NCBI GenBank assembly: GCA_033239005.1
Contig: BSQZ01000054.1
Coordinates: 408,431 to 472,430 of the forward strand
DNA length: 64,000 nucleotides
From: Lamellibrachia satsuma
Lineage: Eukaryota; Annelida; Polychaeta; Sabellida; Siboglinidae
Direction: 5' to 3'
The position numbers and the translations under genes are program-made. This document shows positions 22,773 through 34,061 of this stretch, one piece after another. The notes beneath the pieces are model-generated. The model did not search any database, was not told the DNA's origin, and saw nothing but the letters and a program-made list of their open reading frames with translations. The first letter of the stretch is position 1; each line of letters starts with the position of its first letter.

Positions 22773-23000
22773 CTGGTAGGTAAGACGCAGTTTACTCCAC
22801 GCAGACAGAATCTTGACACACCTTCCACAATCCTAGTCTAATGCCTTCAAAAGCCAGTTGGGAGTCGCCATGGCAACCACCGTAATGATAAAGGCGACTA
22901 TAACGCCCCACAACATAACGGCGGACAGTCCGGCCAACGGCCCGACACGGTGCACTCTTGTGCGGCCGTTACGTGTCTCCGTGATCTCCTGAGTCCACAT
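22773..23000 (-). pseudogene. claudin-like copy D, exon 1 only, frameshifted
   Basis: Starts MWTQEITETRNGRTRVHRVG and keeps the first membrane helix. A 4-base deletion relative to copy C just after ATPNW then shifts the frame, and a stop follows at once. The donor is changed to GTAAAC. Upstream DNA (to about 24105) and about 400 bp of intron 1 are kept. Exons 2 and 3 are absent because the copy ends in a CTCA array at 22345. Confidence 0.88.
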
Positions 23001-23237
23001 CTCTCAAGTTGTGTGAATCGGGACGCTACGTTCCGGTGGATCCTGTAACGAGTTGTGCGAATTACAAACCACTTAATTAATTATTAATTAAGATTACTTC
23101 AACGATATTAGCACAACTGTGAAACATAACCCATAATAAATAGACTCCGCTTAGCCGTTTAGCAGAATCAGACATATCGAATTGAGTCCTGCGCGCAACT
23201 GTTCGGATGTATGTAGAAGTGCAACCACGTGGTGTGC

Positions 23238-23330
23238 GGGAGGTACATAGGGAGGTACATAGGGAGGTACATAGGGAGGTACATAGGGAGGTACATAGGG
23301 AAGTACATAGGGAAGTACATATGGGAAAAT
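23238..23330. repeat. 12-bp minisatellite (copy D)
   Basis: About eight units of AGGTACATAGGG or its AAGTACATAGGG variant. It occupies the same place relative to the gene as the array at 18233. Confidence 0.92.
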
Positions 23331-24105
23331 GGCAAACGAAAACACGCTACATTTTCTGCTTACATATTTATGAAAACCAAAATGGCAAAACAAATACAAT
23401 TGACACTTCGGAAACAATCCATTGGATGGGTTTTCATTTGACTGATCTATTTCAACATATTGACGTAATATGATGAAATGTTATGATAAACGTTGATCGA
23501 CATGCTGAATTAAACCAAACGGTTTCCGCCATTTCATTATCTTTCTGTAGTTCGCAAGATTATCTGCGTTGTGACTGCATTACGTGCTTAGCAGCTATTT
23601 GCCAATATCGACGTGCTAAAATATAATTTATCTTGTTTGGTTTGTGGTATCGGCATACCAACAATTATGTATGATTCGTAGTATGTTCACTCTACTCTTG
23701 ATATCGATAAACCAACCTCGTGTTCGAAGAAGCAGACAGCGACAGTGATGGTTTTCGTCTGATATGCCACCTTGCTCGTGGAGAGCGGTGGTTAAATACA
23801 CTGCGTCACGCATCGCCAGAGCACTGATCCGAGGGTGACATCTCAAAACATCGGTGTACTCAAGATGCAACAAATTTGTCTTTTTGTGACTTTCTGTGCA
23901 TTCTTATTCAAATTAGTTCATCGATTAGATAATACATTTAAAACATTGGTTGTGTTTATTAGAAGTGGGTGTATTTAACAGCCACATCAATTTATATTAT
24001 TTTGGAATACATTTAATTTTTTATATTGTCCCAGCAAATTACTTTGAGGCACTTTCTCAAAGCACGTCGCGCTTTCCCGGCAAACGAAACTTCACCAGGC
24101 GCACA
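23331..24105. repeat. right arm of duplication D, truncated
   Basis: Matches 18330-19140. Homology stops at about 24100, after CCCGGCAAACGAAAC, where unrelated sequence begins. Confidence 0.75.
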
Positions 24106-24309
24106 CATTGAATGTTAACAGAAATGACTGAAACGAAAGTGTATGAAATTGCTGACTGGGAAGTTTCCCAGTGTAGGAAGGTTCTGAATAGGAAGTGTGA
24201 AGGAGTTTATTAGGTGAACTTGCCGGTAGTGTCAGTGTGTTTAGAACAAGTGCATCGGCTAGCCTGCCATTGCTGCACTTCGGTTATTTTACACATTCGA
24301 ATCCGCACA

Positions 24310-24660
24310 CTGAGCCTTATATGTTAAATTAATAATAATAATAATAACTTTATTCATACACTAAAATCCAAAGTAAAACTGTGTTCAGTAATGTTTACAA
24401 AATTAAAATGTTAAAATATAAATAATAATAATAATACATTAAATATTTATAAAACTTGGCTAAACAAAACTGAGCTAGACAAACAAAACCACACATAGAA
24501 GCATAAAATATCGCGCTGTCATAAGTGATTTTCGGAACGTGTTGCGCAAACCGGTGTATATTTGACGATATACAGTAAGTCCACTTTGTCGCCAGTTACG
24601 CTCAGCACGACGCAATGCCCGCTTCTCGTCAGATAGGTCACTTGTATGCCACGGTGTCAT
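24310..24660 (-). pseudogene. LINE fragment: linker piece and (ATT)n tail
   Basis: The minus frame at 24475-24660 contains PWHTSDLSDEKRALRRAERN and ..LRNTFRKSLMTARYF, typical of the segment between endonuclease and RT in CR1/L2-like LINEs. Toward 24330 is (TAA)n beside CTTTATTCA, which reads on the minus strand as TGAATAAAG plus a (TTA)n tail. The RT core is deleted between the two. Confidence 0.65.
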
Positions 24661-24914
24661 CGGCCTAGCTGTAATAATCCGCTAGATTACTGGGGCATGG
24701 GCGTTAACGATGCTATATGCTATATAACTCCAGTTTTAAAACGTGAAATTAAAGATATAAAAAGTAACAGAACTTCCATTTGTACACTTTGTATATTCAC
24801 GACTTATAATACGCAGCACGAAGATAATCCAGGATTTAAAAACGTTGATAAATAGAGATAATAGACAGACCGGGAGCAGCCACACATAGCGTCGACACAA
24901 CCTCGTTCCTGTTA

Positions 24915-25175
24915 AATGCGTATATACACTAGCTCTGCCACAACTTACATTTAATGTGCAGATTCTGCACATCGTCATTTCATTTGGTAAACTCTTAATT
25001 TGTTTAAATAAATCTCTCAATATCAATTGCATACAATTGTGGGTAGTGTTTGCGCTGAAAATGTGCAGAGGATCAAAATAACGTTCGGTTTTTGTTTACA
25101 ACTATACTACGTATGCTAAAATGCACAGTTGCAATGACGTAACAAGTCGTAAACAGCAATCACGTCGCCATGCCA
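24915..25175. repeat. inverted repeat arm 1 (partner 27478-27750)
   Basis: Contains AGCTCTGCCACAACTTACAT and TTGTTTACAACTATACTACG. Its reverse complement is found at 27478-27750. The arms enclose about 2.3 kb with an ORF1p-like fragment, so they may be ends or rearranged parts of a mobile element. Confidence 0.8.
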
Positions 25176-25230
25176 ACGTACCACTCTGCACTGTGAATTT
25201 TGAATTGATAATCAAGTTGTGGCAGTGGTG

Positions 25231-25365
25231 ATATAATGAGTGGCGCCACTGTCGGGGAGTTTGGGTGAAATCGTAACTTACTTGAAATTCACTATGTGGC
25301 GCCACCGTCGGGGAGTTTGGGTGAAATCGTAACTTACTTGATATTCACTATGTGGTGCCACTGGT
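25231..25365. repeat. 59-60-bp direct repeat
   Basis: GTGGCGCCAC(T/C)GTCGGGGAGT followed by GTGAAATCGTAACTTACTTG occurs twice, with part of a third unit. A single diverged unit lies at 27740-27790 in the same orientation. Confidence 0.85.
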
Positions 25366-25567
25366 GGGTAGTTTGCCGTGTTCATTCGTATTATGCCATG
25401 TTTCAAGTTATGGTTTCTGGGTTTCCTATTGTGCTTTCTGGGTTTCACATTATGGCTTCTAACTTTCATATTATGGTTTATTCGTCAAATATTATGTTTC
25501 GTGCACAATGGAAGTATCAATATTATTATTTGGAACGTAGCATAATGCAAGTTTGGCCCCAATATCA

Positions 25568-25650
25568 TTCTTTAGAGGCATCAGTCAAGCAATGAGAAAG
25601 ATCTGTCAGGGTTCCGTCTGCGTGGAGTTACCTGCATCCTACCTACAAGG
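25568..25650 (+). pseudogene. claudin-like exon 1, 3-prime fragment (plus strand)
   Basis: GGTTCCGTCTGCGTGGAGTT followed by ACCTGCATCCTACC ends at a GTAAGA donor and matches the end of exon 1 in copies B and C. The GLW triplet is mutated. It directly follows a repeat ending in TTTGGCCCCAATATCATTC. A related repeat end also abuts the other half of a claudin-like exon at 27925. Confidence 0.75.
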
Positions 25651-26216
25651 TAAGAATCAATAGCCATAACGGATGGATCAAGTAGCTAAATAGAAGAGCA
25701 AATCACACGTTTTACTTGATATGTTTCATGTTGAAAACGTCCTTCCCAGGCAACGCTTCGACAATTCAGATATTAAGGCGTTCCCCCAGAGTTTCACCGT
25801 GTGACATACACAACCAGTAGTGATCCTCTTACTAGATTACCCCGTCCTACGGGTAGGACAAATCAAATCAATCAAATAAAATTTTACATTAATAACAAAA
25901 TGACATATAAGATAAAACAAAACGTGTAAACAATAATGTTGTGATGCATGGTGGTCCTATGGCGTGTTGCCGTCTATAAAGATTTACTATAAATTAATTA
26001 TGAGTATAATACATTAATATGATAACCGAGAAAAGCAACAAAGAAGAAATATTGGTAATTTGCATTAAGAAAACAACAACCTATGCTAAAGTCTGCAAGT
26101 AAATACATAATTTGGCAATGTTAAAATCATATAAAAATTTACTTAGTGTCCTAAAAGAAATATACTGTAGCGATTGTACAAAATAAACCTTGTTACGTTT
26201 GAGAAATAATAACATT

Positions 26217-26619
26217 TTAATTTAGATAATAAGAATTGACATTTTGAAAAAGAAACGCGGTCCACTTTGTAGCCAAGTCCTCGTTTGCATGGATCTGATT
26301 GTCAGTGTACAACTGGTTGTGTTCCTTCAGTCGGGTGCGTTCACGAAATACTTCACGCACCGTTTCACTGCGGAAGCGTACTATGATGTTGCGCTTACGT
26401 GGACGCCCCGGTTTATCCTGCGTCGAGCCAATTCGGTAGCTGTTCAACTGTAATGCGTGTCAGTCCAAACTTCTCGTTGATCGTATCGATGACTAAGGTG
26501 TTGTTGTTTTCTCCGTTTTCCTCAGCAGTGCCACGGAAGCGGATGGTTCGGGCGTCGGCTATACTGATCCCTTTTGTCGGCAACAGCTTCCAACGTGTCC
26601 ACACTCCGTCGGAGATCAT
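26217..26619 (-). pseudogene. LINE ORF1p-like fragment
   Basis: Two overlapping minus frames give NNTLVIDTINEKFGLTRITV (26619 side) and then SYRIGSTQDKPGRPRKRN with IIVRFRSETVREVFRERTRL and IHANEDLA (26447-26217). The order resembles the RNA-binding ORF1 proteins of LINEs (transposase_22-like), with one frameshift near 26440. It ends at TAA near 26219. The assignment rests on the RPR..IIVRF and NEDL pattern. Confidence 0.55.
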
Positions 26620-27477
26620 GGAGTCTTCTTTACAATCAGCATATCCTATAATGAACGGAGTTCTCTTTGCAGATGGGCAACTTGATGATTTATGGCCTTA
26701 GACATAGTTTTTATCAAAATAGGAGCAATCATCTGCATAACTTCTAGTACCATGTTCTCTGGTTAATTTGTTGATTTCGCACGTTTACGCCCGCCCATCG
26801 CTGGTTCGGCATTCATACTGCGCGAGAGCTTCAATTATTCCAACTCAGTTGTGAAACATGTTTGTACAATGTCGTTAATTACCTCAGTCAACATGTTGGA
26901 ATAGCATGCAGTCATGCAGAACGAATAGCAAGTATTACATGACGTAAAAAAGCTGTTTGGGCGTGGTATGGGCGACAATAGAAGAAATTGCTGGGGCACA
27001 GTATAAAGATCTCTTTTTGTCACGCCGACAACACTTTTACTTCTCAACGCATTCTCTGGAAGCACCAGATAACTCTAGTCGTCAGCCATCCATATTACAG
27101 CTGTTCGTCTGAATCCAGAACAGTAGTAATTAGACATTTAGGCGGAGCGATGTTGAAACTCGCACTCGTACCATGAGTATTGGCAAACACGACTCATCCT
27201 ATATGTCTTGAACCACACATTTTAGCATCCATCCTTAATGCTTTAAAATCACCACATATAAAGTTACGCCTGAACTAATATGTATACATAACTAATGTCA
27301 GATAAGACTTCCAACATAACCACCTTCTCAAAATACCATATACATTTCTCTAAATTACCTGCCACACGTGATAAAGATCTAAATCCCAGAATTCATGAAA
27401 ATAACTAATACACATTTCCGATTCAGACATTTCGGATAGCGGTGCACCACACATTCAATATAATTATCATTATTATT

Positions 27478-27750
27478 GGCATGGCAACGTGATTGTTGTT
27501 TACGACTTGCTACGTCATTGCAACTGTGCATTTGAGCTTACATAGCATAGTTGTAAACAAAACCCGATCGTTATTTTGATCCTATGCACATTTTCAACGC
27601 AAACAGTATCCACAATTGTATGTAACTGACATTGAGAGATTTATTGAAACAAATTAAGAGTTTACCAAATGAAATAAAGATGTGCAGATTTTATTTAAGT
27701 TGTGGCAGAGCTAATGTCTACACTAGCTCTGGTTGCACCAGTGGTGAAAT
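27478..27750. repeat. inverted repeat arm 2 (partner 24915-25175)
   Basis: Reverse complement of 24915-25175, seen in GTTTACGACTTGCTACGTCA and AGTTGTGGCAGAGCTA. Divergence is roughly 15 percent by eye. Confidence 0.8.
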
Positions 27751-27924
27751 CGTGACTTACATTACATTCACTATGTGGCGCCACTGGTGGGGAGTCGGTT
27801 CGTAGTTTGCCATGGTTCATAGATTGGTTTGTGGGTTTCATATTATGTTTCGTGCAGTATGGAAGTATCACATTACAATTTGAAACGTAGCATGATGCAA
27901 TTTTGGCCCCATATTATTCAATGT

Positions 27925-28010
27925 GCCTCCACCACTGACCCAATGGGAGTCGCTATGGCAACCACCGTAATGATAAAGGCGACTACAACGCCCCACAACA
28001 TAATGGTGGA
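27925..28010 (-). pseudogene. claudin-like exon 1, 5-prime fragment
   Basis: The minus strand encodes the first-helix part of exon 1 (MLWGVVVAFIITVVAIATP), then breaks into a repeat end (TTGAATAATATGGGGCC). The gene-upstream block (GGGACGCTACGTTCCAGTGG) follows at 28080. The start of the coding region is degraded. Confidence 0.75.
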
Positions 28011-28079
28011 CATGCTGGTGTAGGACTTTCAAAACACTACCCCGCTCAAAACATTACGGTAACGTCTCAAACTGCGTGA

Positions 28080-28427
28080 GTCGGGACGCTACGTTCCAGT
28101 GGTTCATGTAACGAGTTGCACAAATCACAAACCACATAGATTAATTCAACGATATTAGCATAACTGTGAAACATGGCCTATAATGGATTCCGCTTAAACT
28201 AACCACTGTTCGAATCTGTAGTGTGTGACTAGTTTTAATAATATACGAAACCGGTTTAATAAAAGAGTGCGTTCATTTGTTAAATTCATCGAAATAATTT
28301 ACTTTGTTCTTTAGATCGGGTAACTGCCGATAGCATAGTGTGTCTGGCGATTTCACCAAAACTAAATAAGCAAATTGTAAAAACGAACTAGCATGTTGTA
28401 AAGAATACTACATAGTAGATACGTTTG
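28080..28427. repeat. unit X, partial copy
   Basis: Matches 8390-8900 and 51350-51685 (TAACTGTGAAACATGGCC, AATAAAAGAGTGCGTTCATT, GATCGGGTAACTGCCGA). The LINE fragment present at 8580-8790 is absent here, as at 51 kb, so that insertion is private to the first copy. Confidence 0.8.
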
Positions 28428-29010
28428 AAACGATTCGGCAGAAATGTCGTACGCTAGAAAATGAGGAATGTAAGACGGACACGGTTTAGTGAGTTTAGGC
28501 TAAGGTCGTGTCTTCAAATGCGACTAGATAATTATATTGAATGTGTAGTGCACTGCTGTTGGAAATGTGTATTAGTTATCATTTCGCAGTGTCAATAACT
28601 GGACAAACACCGAAGTCAAGTGGACGCAACGGTGCTGTCATTCTGTGGTTCTCACTGACTCACTGACACACTCATTCACTCACTCACTCACTCACTCACT
28701 TAATCAATCAATCAATCACTAACTCACTCGCTCACTCACTCACTCACTCACTCCCTCAATTAATCAATCACTCAATCAATTACTAACTCACTCACTCAAT
28801 CAATCACTAACTCGCAGACTCAATCAATCAATCAATAAATCACTCACTCACTCACTCACTCACTCACTCACTCACTAATTCAGTCAGTCAATCAATCAAT
28901 ATATCACGCACGCACACAGACGCTTTCTCAACTGACTCAGTCACTCACTCGATCACTAATTCACTCACTCACTCACTCACTCAAGTCACTCAACTCACTC
29001 ACGCAATGTC
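28428..29010 (+). repeat. SINE-like repeat S, copy 4, with CTGA/CTCA/ATCA tail
   Basis: Repeat S covers 28428-28655 (GTAAGACGGACACGGTTTAG, GGTGCTGTCATTCTGTGG). The tail of mixed CTCA, ATCA and TCAG units runs to about 29010. No CGAC units are present, unlike the two other unit X copies. Confidence 0.85.
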
Positions 29011-29227
29011 GCACTTATAAAAAGTTTCTACAGTGTCTTGTCCAGTGAGCTGCGACGGGCGCCTTGGTAATCATATGCACAGGCCACCAGCGTAATTAGA
29101 TGTGCCAACAGACGGCAAAATCGTTGATGCGTGTCTCCAAGTCAGTGTATTATGACGTGAAGCAAGTCAAGCTACGCCGACCCATACAGGGAGCACTGGA
29201 GCACAGAGACAATGCCAGTGGTGTAAG

Positions 29228-30408
29228 ATGATGCAGCCTGCCAACATTACCACCACTGGCCTAGTGGCCGACTTGAATGGGGACTGTGTCAACCCAACTC
29301 AAGGACAACCCCCTAATAAAGGAACTTCACCTCTCAGGATACTGTCATTGAACTGGAATAGTATCAAGGTGAATATAAAGAACTGTGAATTCCGTGCACT
29401 TATCAACCAACACGACCCACACGTCATTCTAGGTTGTGAGTCTAACAGAACACCTAACTTTGAATGGACTGCACGAAGAATACCAGTCTGTATACAAGAC
29501 ACTGCACAGTGCCGAGACAGCCCTGTTGAGAATAAAGCATGACATTGCAGGAGCTCTTGACAGGAACCATGCCATGGTGTTTGTTATGCTAGATCTATCA
29601 GCAGCATTCGACACTGTCGATCATGCACACTTGTTGAAACTTCTGCAAGATGAATACGGTGTGCGTGGAACGGCACTAGTTTGGTTCCGGACATACGCGG
29701 AAGACCGCACCTATCGCGTCCAGATTGACTCAACAATATCAGAGCATATTCCTCTACAGTGTGGTGTATCACAGGGCTCGGTCCTTGGGCCAATTATGTT
29801 TACTCTGTACACCAATGCAGCGCATATTCAGAAAACAGTGAATGCACTACCACAAATATGCGGATGACATTCAACTATATGCATCCTACAATCCAGCTGT
29901 ACCGAGCGACCAAGCAGAAACAGTGAGGCGACTCACAGGCTGCATTAGGGAAGTCAGACGGTGGATGACTCTTCGTATGCTAACGTTAAATGATGACAAA
30001 ACTGAGATGATTATTTTATATCAAAACATCATCTCAAGTTATATGGAGTTTGCTCTATGACCATTGGAGCTGACATCATTTCACCTAGTAGACTGCGTAC
30101 GAAATTTGGGAGTTCATATGGATCAACATCTGACGATGACACATCATGTGACAGCTGTGTGTGTTGCTTGTAATTATCATATACAGACTATCATCAATAC
30201 GTCACTATCTCACAACAGAAGCCACCAAAAGTGCTGAAAACGCACTTGTGACCTCTCGCCTAGATTACTGTAATTCGCTCTTGGTTAACCTTCCGACATC
30301 ACAGATATTTCGACTGCAACGATTACAGAACAATGCTGCTAAACTAATTACGCGCATCAGTAGGAACGGCCACATAACACCAGTCTTAATGGGCGTACAC
30401 TGGCTGAT
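29228..30408 (+). pseudogene. CR1/L2-like LINE, internally deleted
   Basis: The first frame (29228-29450) starts an endonuclease domain (LRILSLNWNSI, HDPHVILGCES). At about 29440 it jumps into a reverse transcriptase: LHSAETALLRIKHDIAGALD, MLDLSAAFDTVDH (motif A, about 29585-29625), CGVSQGSVLGPIMF (motif B) and, after a frameshift, KYADD (29854-29868). Later blocks include RLDYCNSLLVNLP and LQRLQNNAAKLITR. The element breaks off at 30408 inside the motif that reads LHWLP in the paralogue (61440-61455), where repeat Y begins. About 1.5 kb of endonuclease and linker is missing. Confidence 0.85.
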
Positions 30409-30812
30409 TATAAGAAAACCTGACCATTAAAAAATTCTGAAATAAATGTGCAGCAACTGCCATCATCTCATTGACATGCTGACCAACTTTTATCAAAATC
30501 ACATACCTCCAGCTCTTTTAAAATGCCCCCACGTGCGACGCCCGTCAATATTTACAAAAATAGCCGTGTATTCATGCGCCGACGTGGCCCATAGCAGAAA
30601 AATTCCCATAAATCCCTCCGCCAGTTAAACTCTCAAAAAAATGCACTATTTCACAGCCAATAGCTTCTATAAACAAACCTGTAAATATTCATGCTCAAAG
30701 GCACTCACGTCACATAATATGAATTTATTAAGTTCACATTTCACAATTTCACGTGCCCTACATTCGTGTGAAAGAGTAAACAGGAAGGTCAACTGTGGTC
30801 TTACCCCAAATA
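30409..30812 (+). repeat. repeat Y, copy 1
   Basis: GATTATAAGAAAACCTGACC to CAACTGTGGTCTTACCCC, closely matching 34632-35056. It contains a short frame (30446-30628; MCSNCHHLIDMLTNFYQNHI...) also open in copy 2 (34676-34858) with few changes, followed by a second conserved block with FYKQTCKYSCSKALTS (30665-30715). Its 5-prime end is cut at the LINE junction. Function is unknown. Conservation of protein-like blocks between diverged copies suggests past coding. Confidence 0.75.
30789..30812 (+). repeat. inverted motif, left (partner 34579-34602)
   Basis: TCAACTGTGGTCTTACCCCA, plus four further bases, is the reverse complement of 34579-34602 with one mismatch in 24. The pair lies 3.8 kb apart around the transposase and the His-Me finger gene. 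The same motif also ends repeat Y copy 2 at about 35038-35056. Confidence 0.7.
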
Positions 30813-31522
30813 AAAATGGTAATTGTGCAGAAAAAAAATTAATTTTGCCTGTTAATAAAGGTAAATGAAAATCATGCATTCATGCAAAAAATCTATGTCC
30901 TACATAGTTGTTGGAGTTGCTTACATACACAAGGAACCACCACCTGTGCTGTGCAGAACACACATATATGAGCTTCTTCAGCTGGATACAGTCTGTATTC
31001 TAGTACGACACTCGAATACACTCACTTTTTCAATTCGCTCGAATGAACTTGTAACATAATTTTTGGAATAGTCCAACATGTGTTCTGTAATCAAACTCTA
31101 TATATAGCCAGTTGTTATTCCATACTGAAAATTATAATAATTTTTTTACCTGGTGCCACAATACACCTATGTAAACAGACCCAAATATCACCTTTGAGTG
31201 TGGATTACTGAAAATCCAGACGTCTCAACTTGTCGAATTGCATAACATTACATAACCTACTTAGTGGGATCCTCAGAAACAACTCACCTTCTCTGTGGAA
31301 CAGTTAGGTCAGCTAACTAGGCCATATCAGATAAGAGCTGGGCCTGTCCAGGATTTTCTCAACTCCCAATAATAGACGTGTGCTCTTCACATGGACTTGA
31401 GTAAAGGTGACTGTGTCTAATTAACTGACATAAACAAAAGTTGACTGCTAAGTAATTATATTATAATGTGACTTGTTCTGCTTTTATGTAACTTATCAGA
31501 TGGAGGCTGCACTAGTGTAAAT
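30813..31522. other. AT-rich leader between inverted motif and transposase
   Basis: No domain recognised. A short frame at 30865-31059 has no visible homologue. The stretch may hold the promoter and 5-prime UTR of the transposase gene. Confidence 0.4.
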
Positions 31523-33875
31523 ATGTCCCCGCCCCCCCCCCCCGTAATATACTGGTCTCCTGTCACTGTCATCTGGGTTCTCAGGCGGATTAGACGTCTT
31601 TGCATTCAGATAACGGTTTTGTTACTTTCATTAGTCATTTTACTTGGATTTACCTGGGATTTTACAATGGAGGAGACAACACGTGATAGTAGCAGTAGTA
31701 GTAGTAGAAAGAGTGAGGAGAAATGTCCACCTGCTGGTGGAATTAAAATGAAGATTGGCGGCTTCAAGACCGGCCACTGTTACCACAAACCATCAGATGC
31801 ATTGACATGCTCACCAACAGGAACCCAGTGGGGTTAGCAGTGGGGTTTGGTTGCCACGGCTAAGCCAGGATGACTTTGACAGAGTGGCGCAAACCACTCC
31901 TTCAGGATTGCTGGCAGTTTCCGAGGCAGAGGGCCGGCCAGGCACGAGCAAAATTCTTCGGCCACAGCTTGATTAATGCCCTGACCTAGCAGACATCTAT
32001 CTTCAAGCTGACGTACAGACAGATACTCATGCAGTTTCTGAAATGCGTCTACTTAGTGTGGACAAAAATGCAGCAGTGTGGAATGATTGCTTTAAAGAGC
32101 ATGCTTGCAGAGAAGACACATGTATTCTTCCACACTTCGAAGTACATGAGAAAAAATTTGGTTTGTGTTGGCAACAGTCGTTGTCCTGTACAGTCTGTCA
32201 TTACAAGTCACGTATGTACAAGCTGTATTCCGAAGTAAACACGGGCAGTCGTGGTCAGAAACCGTGTGCTCCAAATTCCAAATGTAGCCATCCATATAAG
32301 ACTACAAGATACAACGATGGGAAACACAAAGTTGCGACACATTCTGGCCACAACAAACACACCTCCGCCAAGTCGAAGCGGGATGCAAAGGACATCCAAC
32401 CGGGTTGCCACAATTACTTATCAGTCCACGACTGATGACTAACAGCAGAAGAGGGAAAAACCAGAGAGATGAATGTACTGCGTGGTCTTCCAGCAAATGC
32501 ACCAATCAATATAAGCATGGATGTGAGGTACAACTCAACATCCCTGAAAAACAGCTACGGTGGTGGACAGAGTGCAAGTCAAGCAGTAGGAACCGCGATT
32601 GAACGGCAGACGGACAAGCATGAGATTCTAGGTTTTCACATGGAGAACAAGCTATGCAAACTAGGCTCATCACTTCGCAATGAAGGTGAAAATGTGTCAT
32701 GCCCAGGCCATCAAGGATGTACAGCCACGATTCGTGTGGTCGATCCAATATCAGAATATGAAATAGGCCGTCAAATCGGAGTGAACTTTGCCCAGCAACA
32801 GGTCGGACTAAAATTCGTTGCAACAGACGGTGATGCGAAAGCATTTCATGGGTTACAGGATGCCATGCCAACAGTCGCGGCAGAACGGCAGGCTGACTCA
32901 ACACATCTCGGTCATACACAGTTCCGACATATCATGAGAGCATCTTTCTCATCCAGAATGTTCCCGGGAGAGAATGCCATGGTGAGAGCTGAAAACAAGA
33001 AAATGTTTGCAGAGGACGTAAGAACACCATGCCAGAAAATCTACACAGATATGCACACACTTTATGCTGGTGACATTAGAATGATAACTACTAAGTTGCC
33101 AAAGATAATCCAAGCAACACTGGACTGTTATTCTGGCTCATGTCAGAACTGTCACCGACATGGAATTGTCTGTCGTGGAGGTAAGCGAAACAACTAGTGG
33201 AAAAGGTCACAGCATTTGAAGGCATGTGGCCTGACACGACTCAATATGACAGATGAAGAATGAGCAACACTTGAAGGATTAATAGAAACGCGACTGGGAA
33301 ATTCAGCACTCCAGATGACACGACACAGACTTACAGCTGACAAGAATGAACCCATTAACCGATCATTCAGTGCTTCATTGCCGAAGAATGTTAAATTCAG
33401 TAGAAATGCACATGGACGAGTGAGTTCAGTGATCGATCGCATAAATTATGGAGCGGGGAATTCAATGCTGCGCAAGTTGGAGAATGTACATTGTCCTATT
33501 ACGAGAGGTGGACAGGTCGCTAGAGCTGTCAAACAAATCCAGCATGAGGTGGAATACCAGAGACAATACAAACGTCGATCATCGGTGCGTCTGCATATCC
33601 ATCATACCAAGTTAAAGCGCATGCAGAACTACTTCGAATCAAAAAGAAACCGCCGTCCAGAAGATCGATACCTGAAGTGTCAGCTTGATCCAAAACCAGC
33701 TACTCGTAAAGGGAAGAAAAGGCCAGTTTCAGAAACGCCAGCAGCAGTAGTTAAGCCAGTGGTCACAAGGAGTCGCCGCAGAAAGACAACACTGCCAACT
33801 GCAAACAGGGAAGATCATCCTTATTCATTGCGATCACGAAAGTCTGCTGATCACAGTTATGCCAGCAGAAAGTAG
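31523..33875 (+). pseudogene. DDE-type transposase (Mutator-like, PF20700-type), decayed
   Basis: One frame carries WLPRLSQDDFDRV (about 31846-31884), RLLSVDKNAAVWNDCF (32046), GLCWQQSLSCTVCHY and LYKLYSEV. It continues after a frameshift near 32268 with NVAIHIRLQDTTMGNTKLR and TNTPPPSRSGMQRT. It then returns to MNVLRGLPANAPINISMDVR (32469), GQSASQAVG, CPGHQGC, KFVATDGDAKAFHG (about 32809-32850), THLGHTQFR, AGDIRMITTKLPK and CYSGSCQNC. SMD and TDGD are candidate catalytic aspartates. In-frame stops occur at 31974-31976, 33195-33197 and 33261-33263. The basic C-terminal part (RSRRRK) ends at 33875. The upstream frame 31523-31837 has a serine run and may hold the N-terminus. The gene is not functional as it stands. 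Confidence 0.7.
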
Positions 33876-34061
33876 AGGGTAGATTTTTAAACAAAAAAAA
33901 ACAGAACACTTCTAACAAATGTGAACTTTCTACTTTCTCCCAGTTTCATCACTCATAGACCTGCAACCACAATACAAGAAACCACCAACAGACAATGGAC
34001 CATGACTGACACATGGTGCCGTCTTGTGAGCTATACATAAATCGACCTTTGAAGACATCAC

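Noticed and set aside
32506..32919. 137-residue minus-strand ORF
   Set aside because: It is antisense to the transposase pseudogene, which has recognisable motifs on the plus strand.
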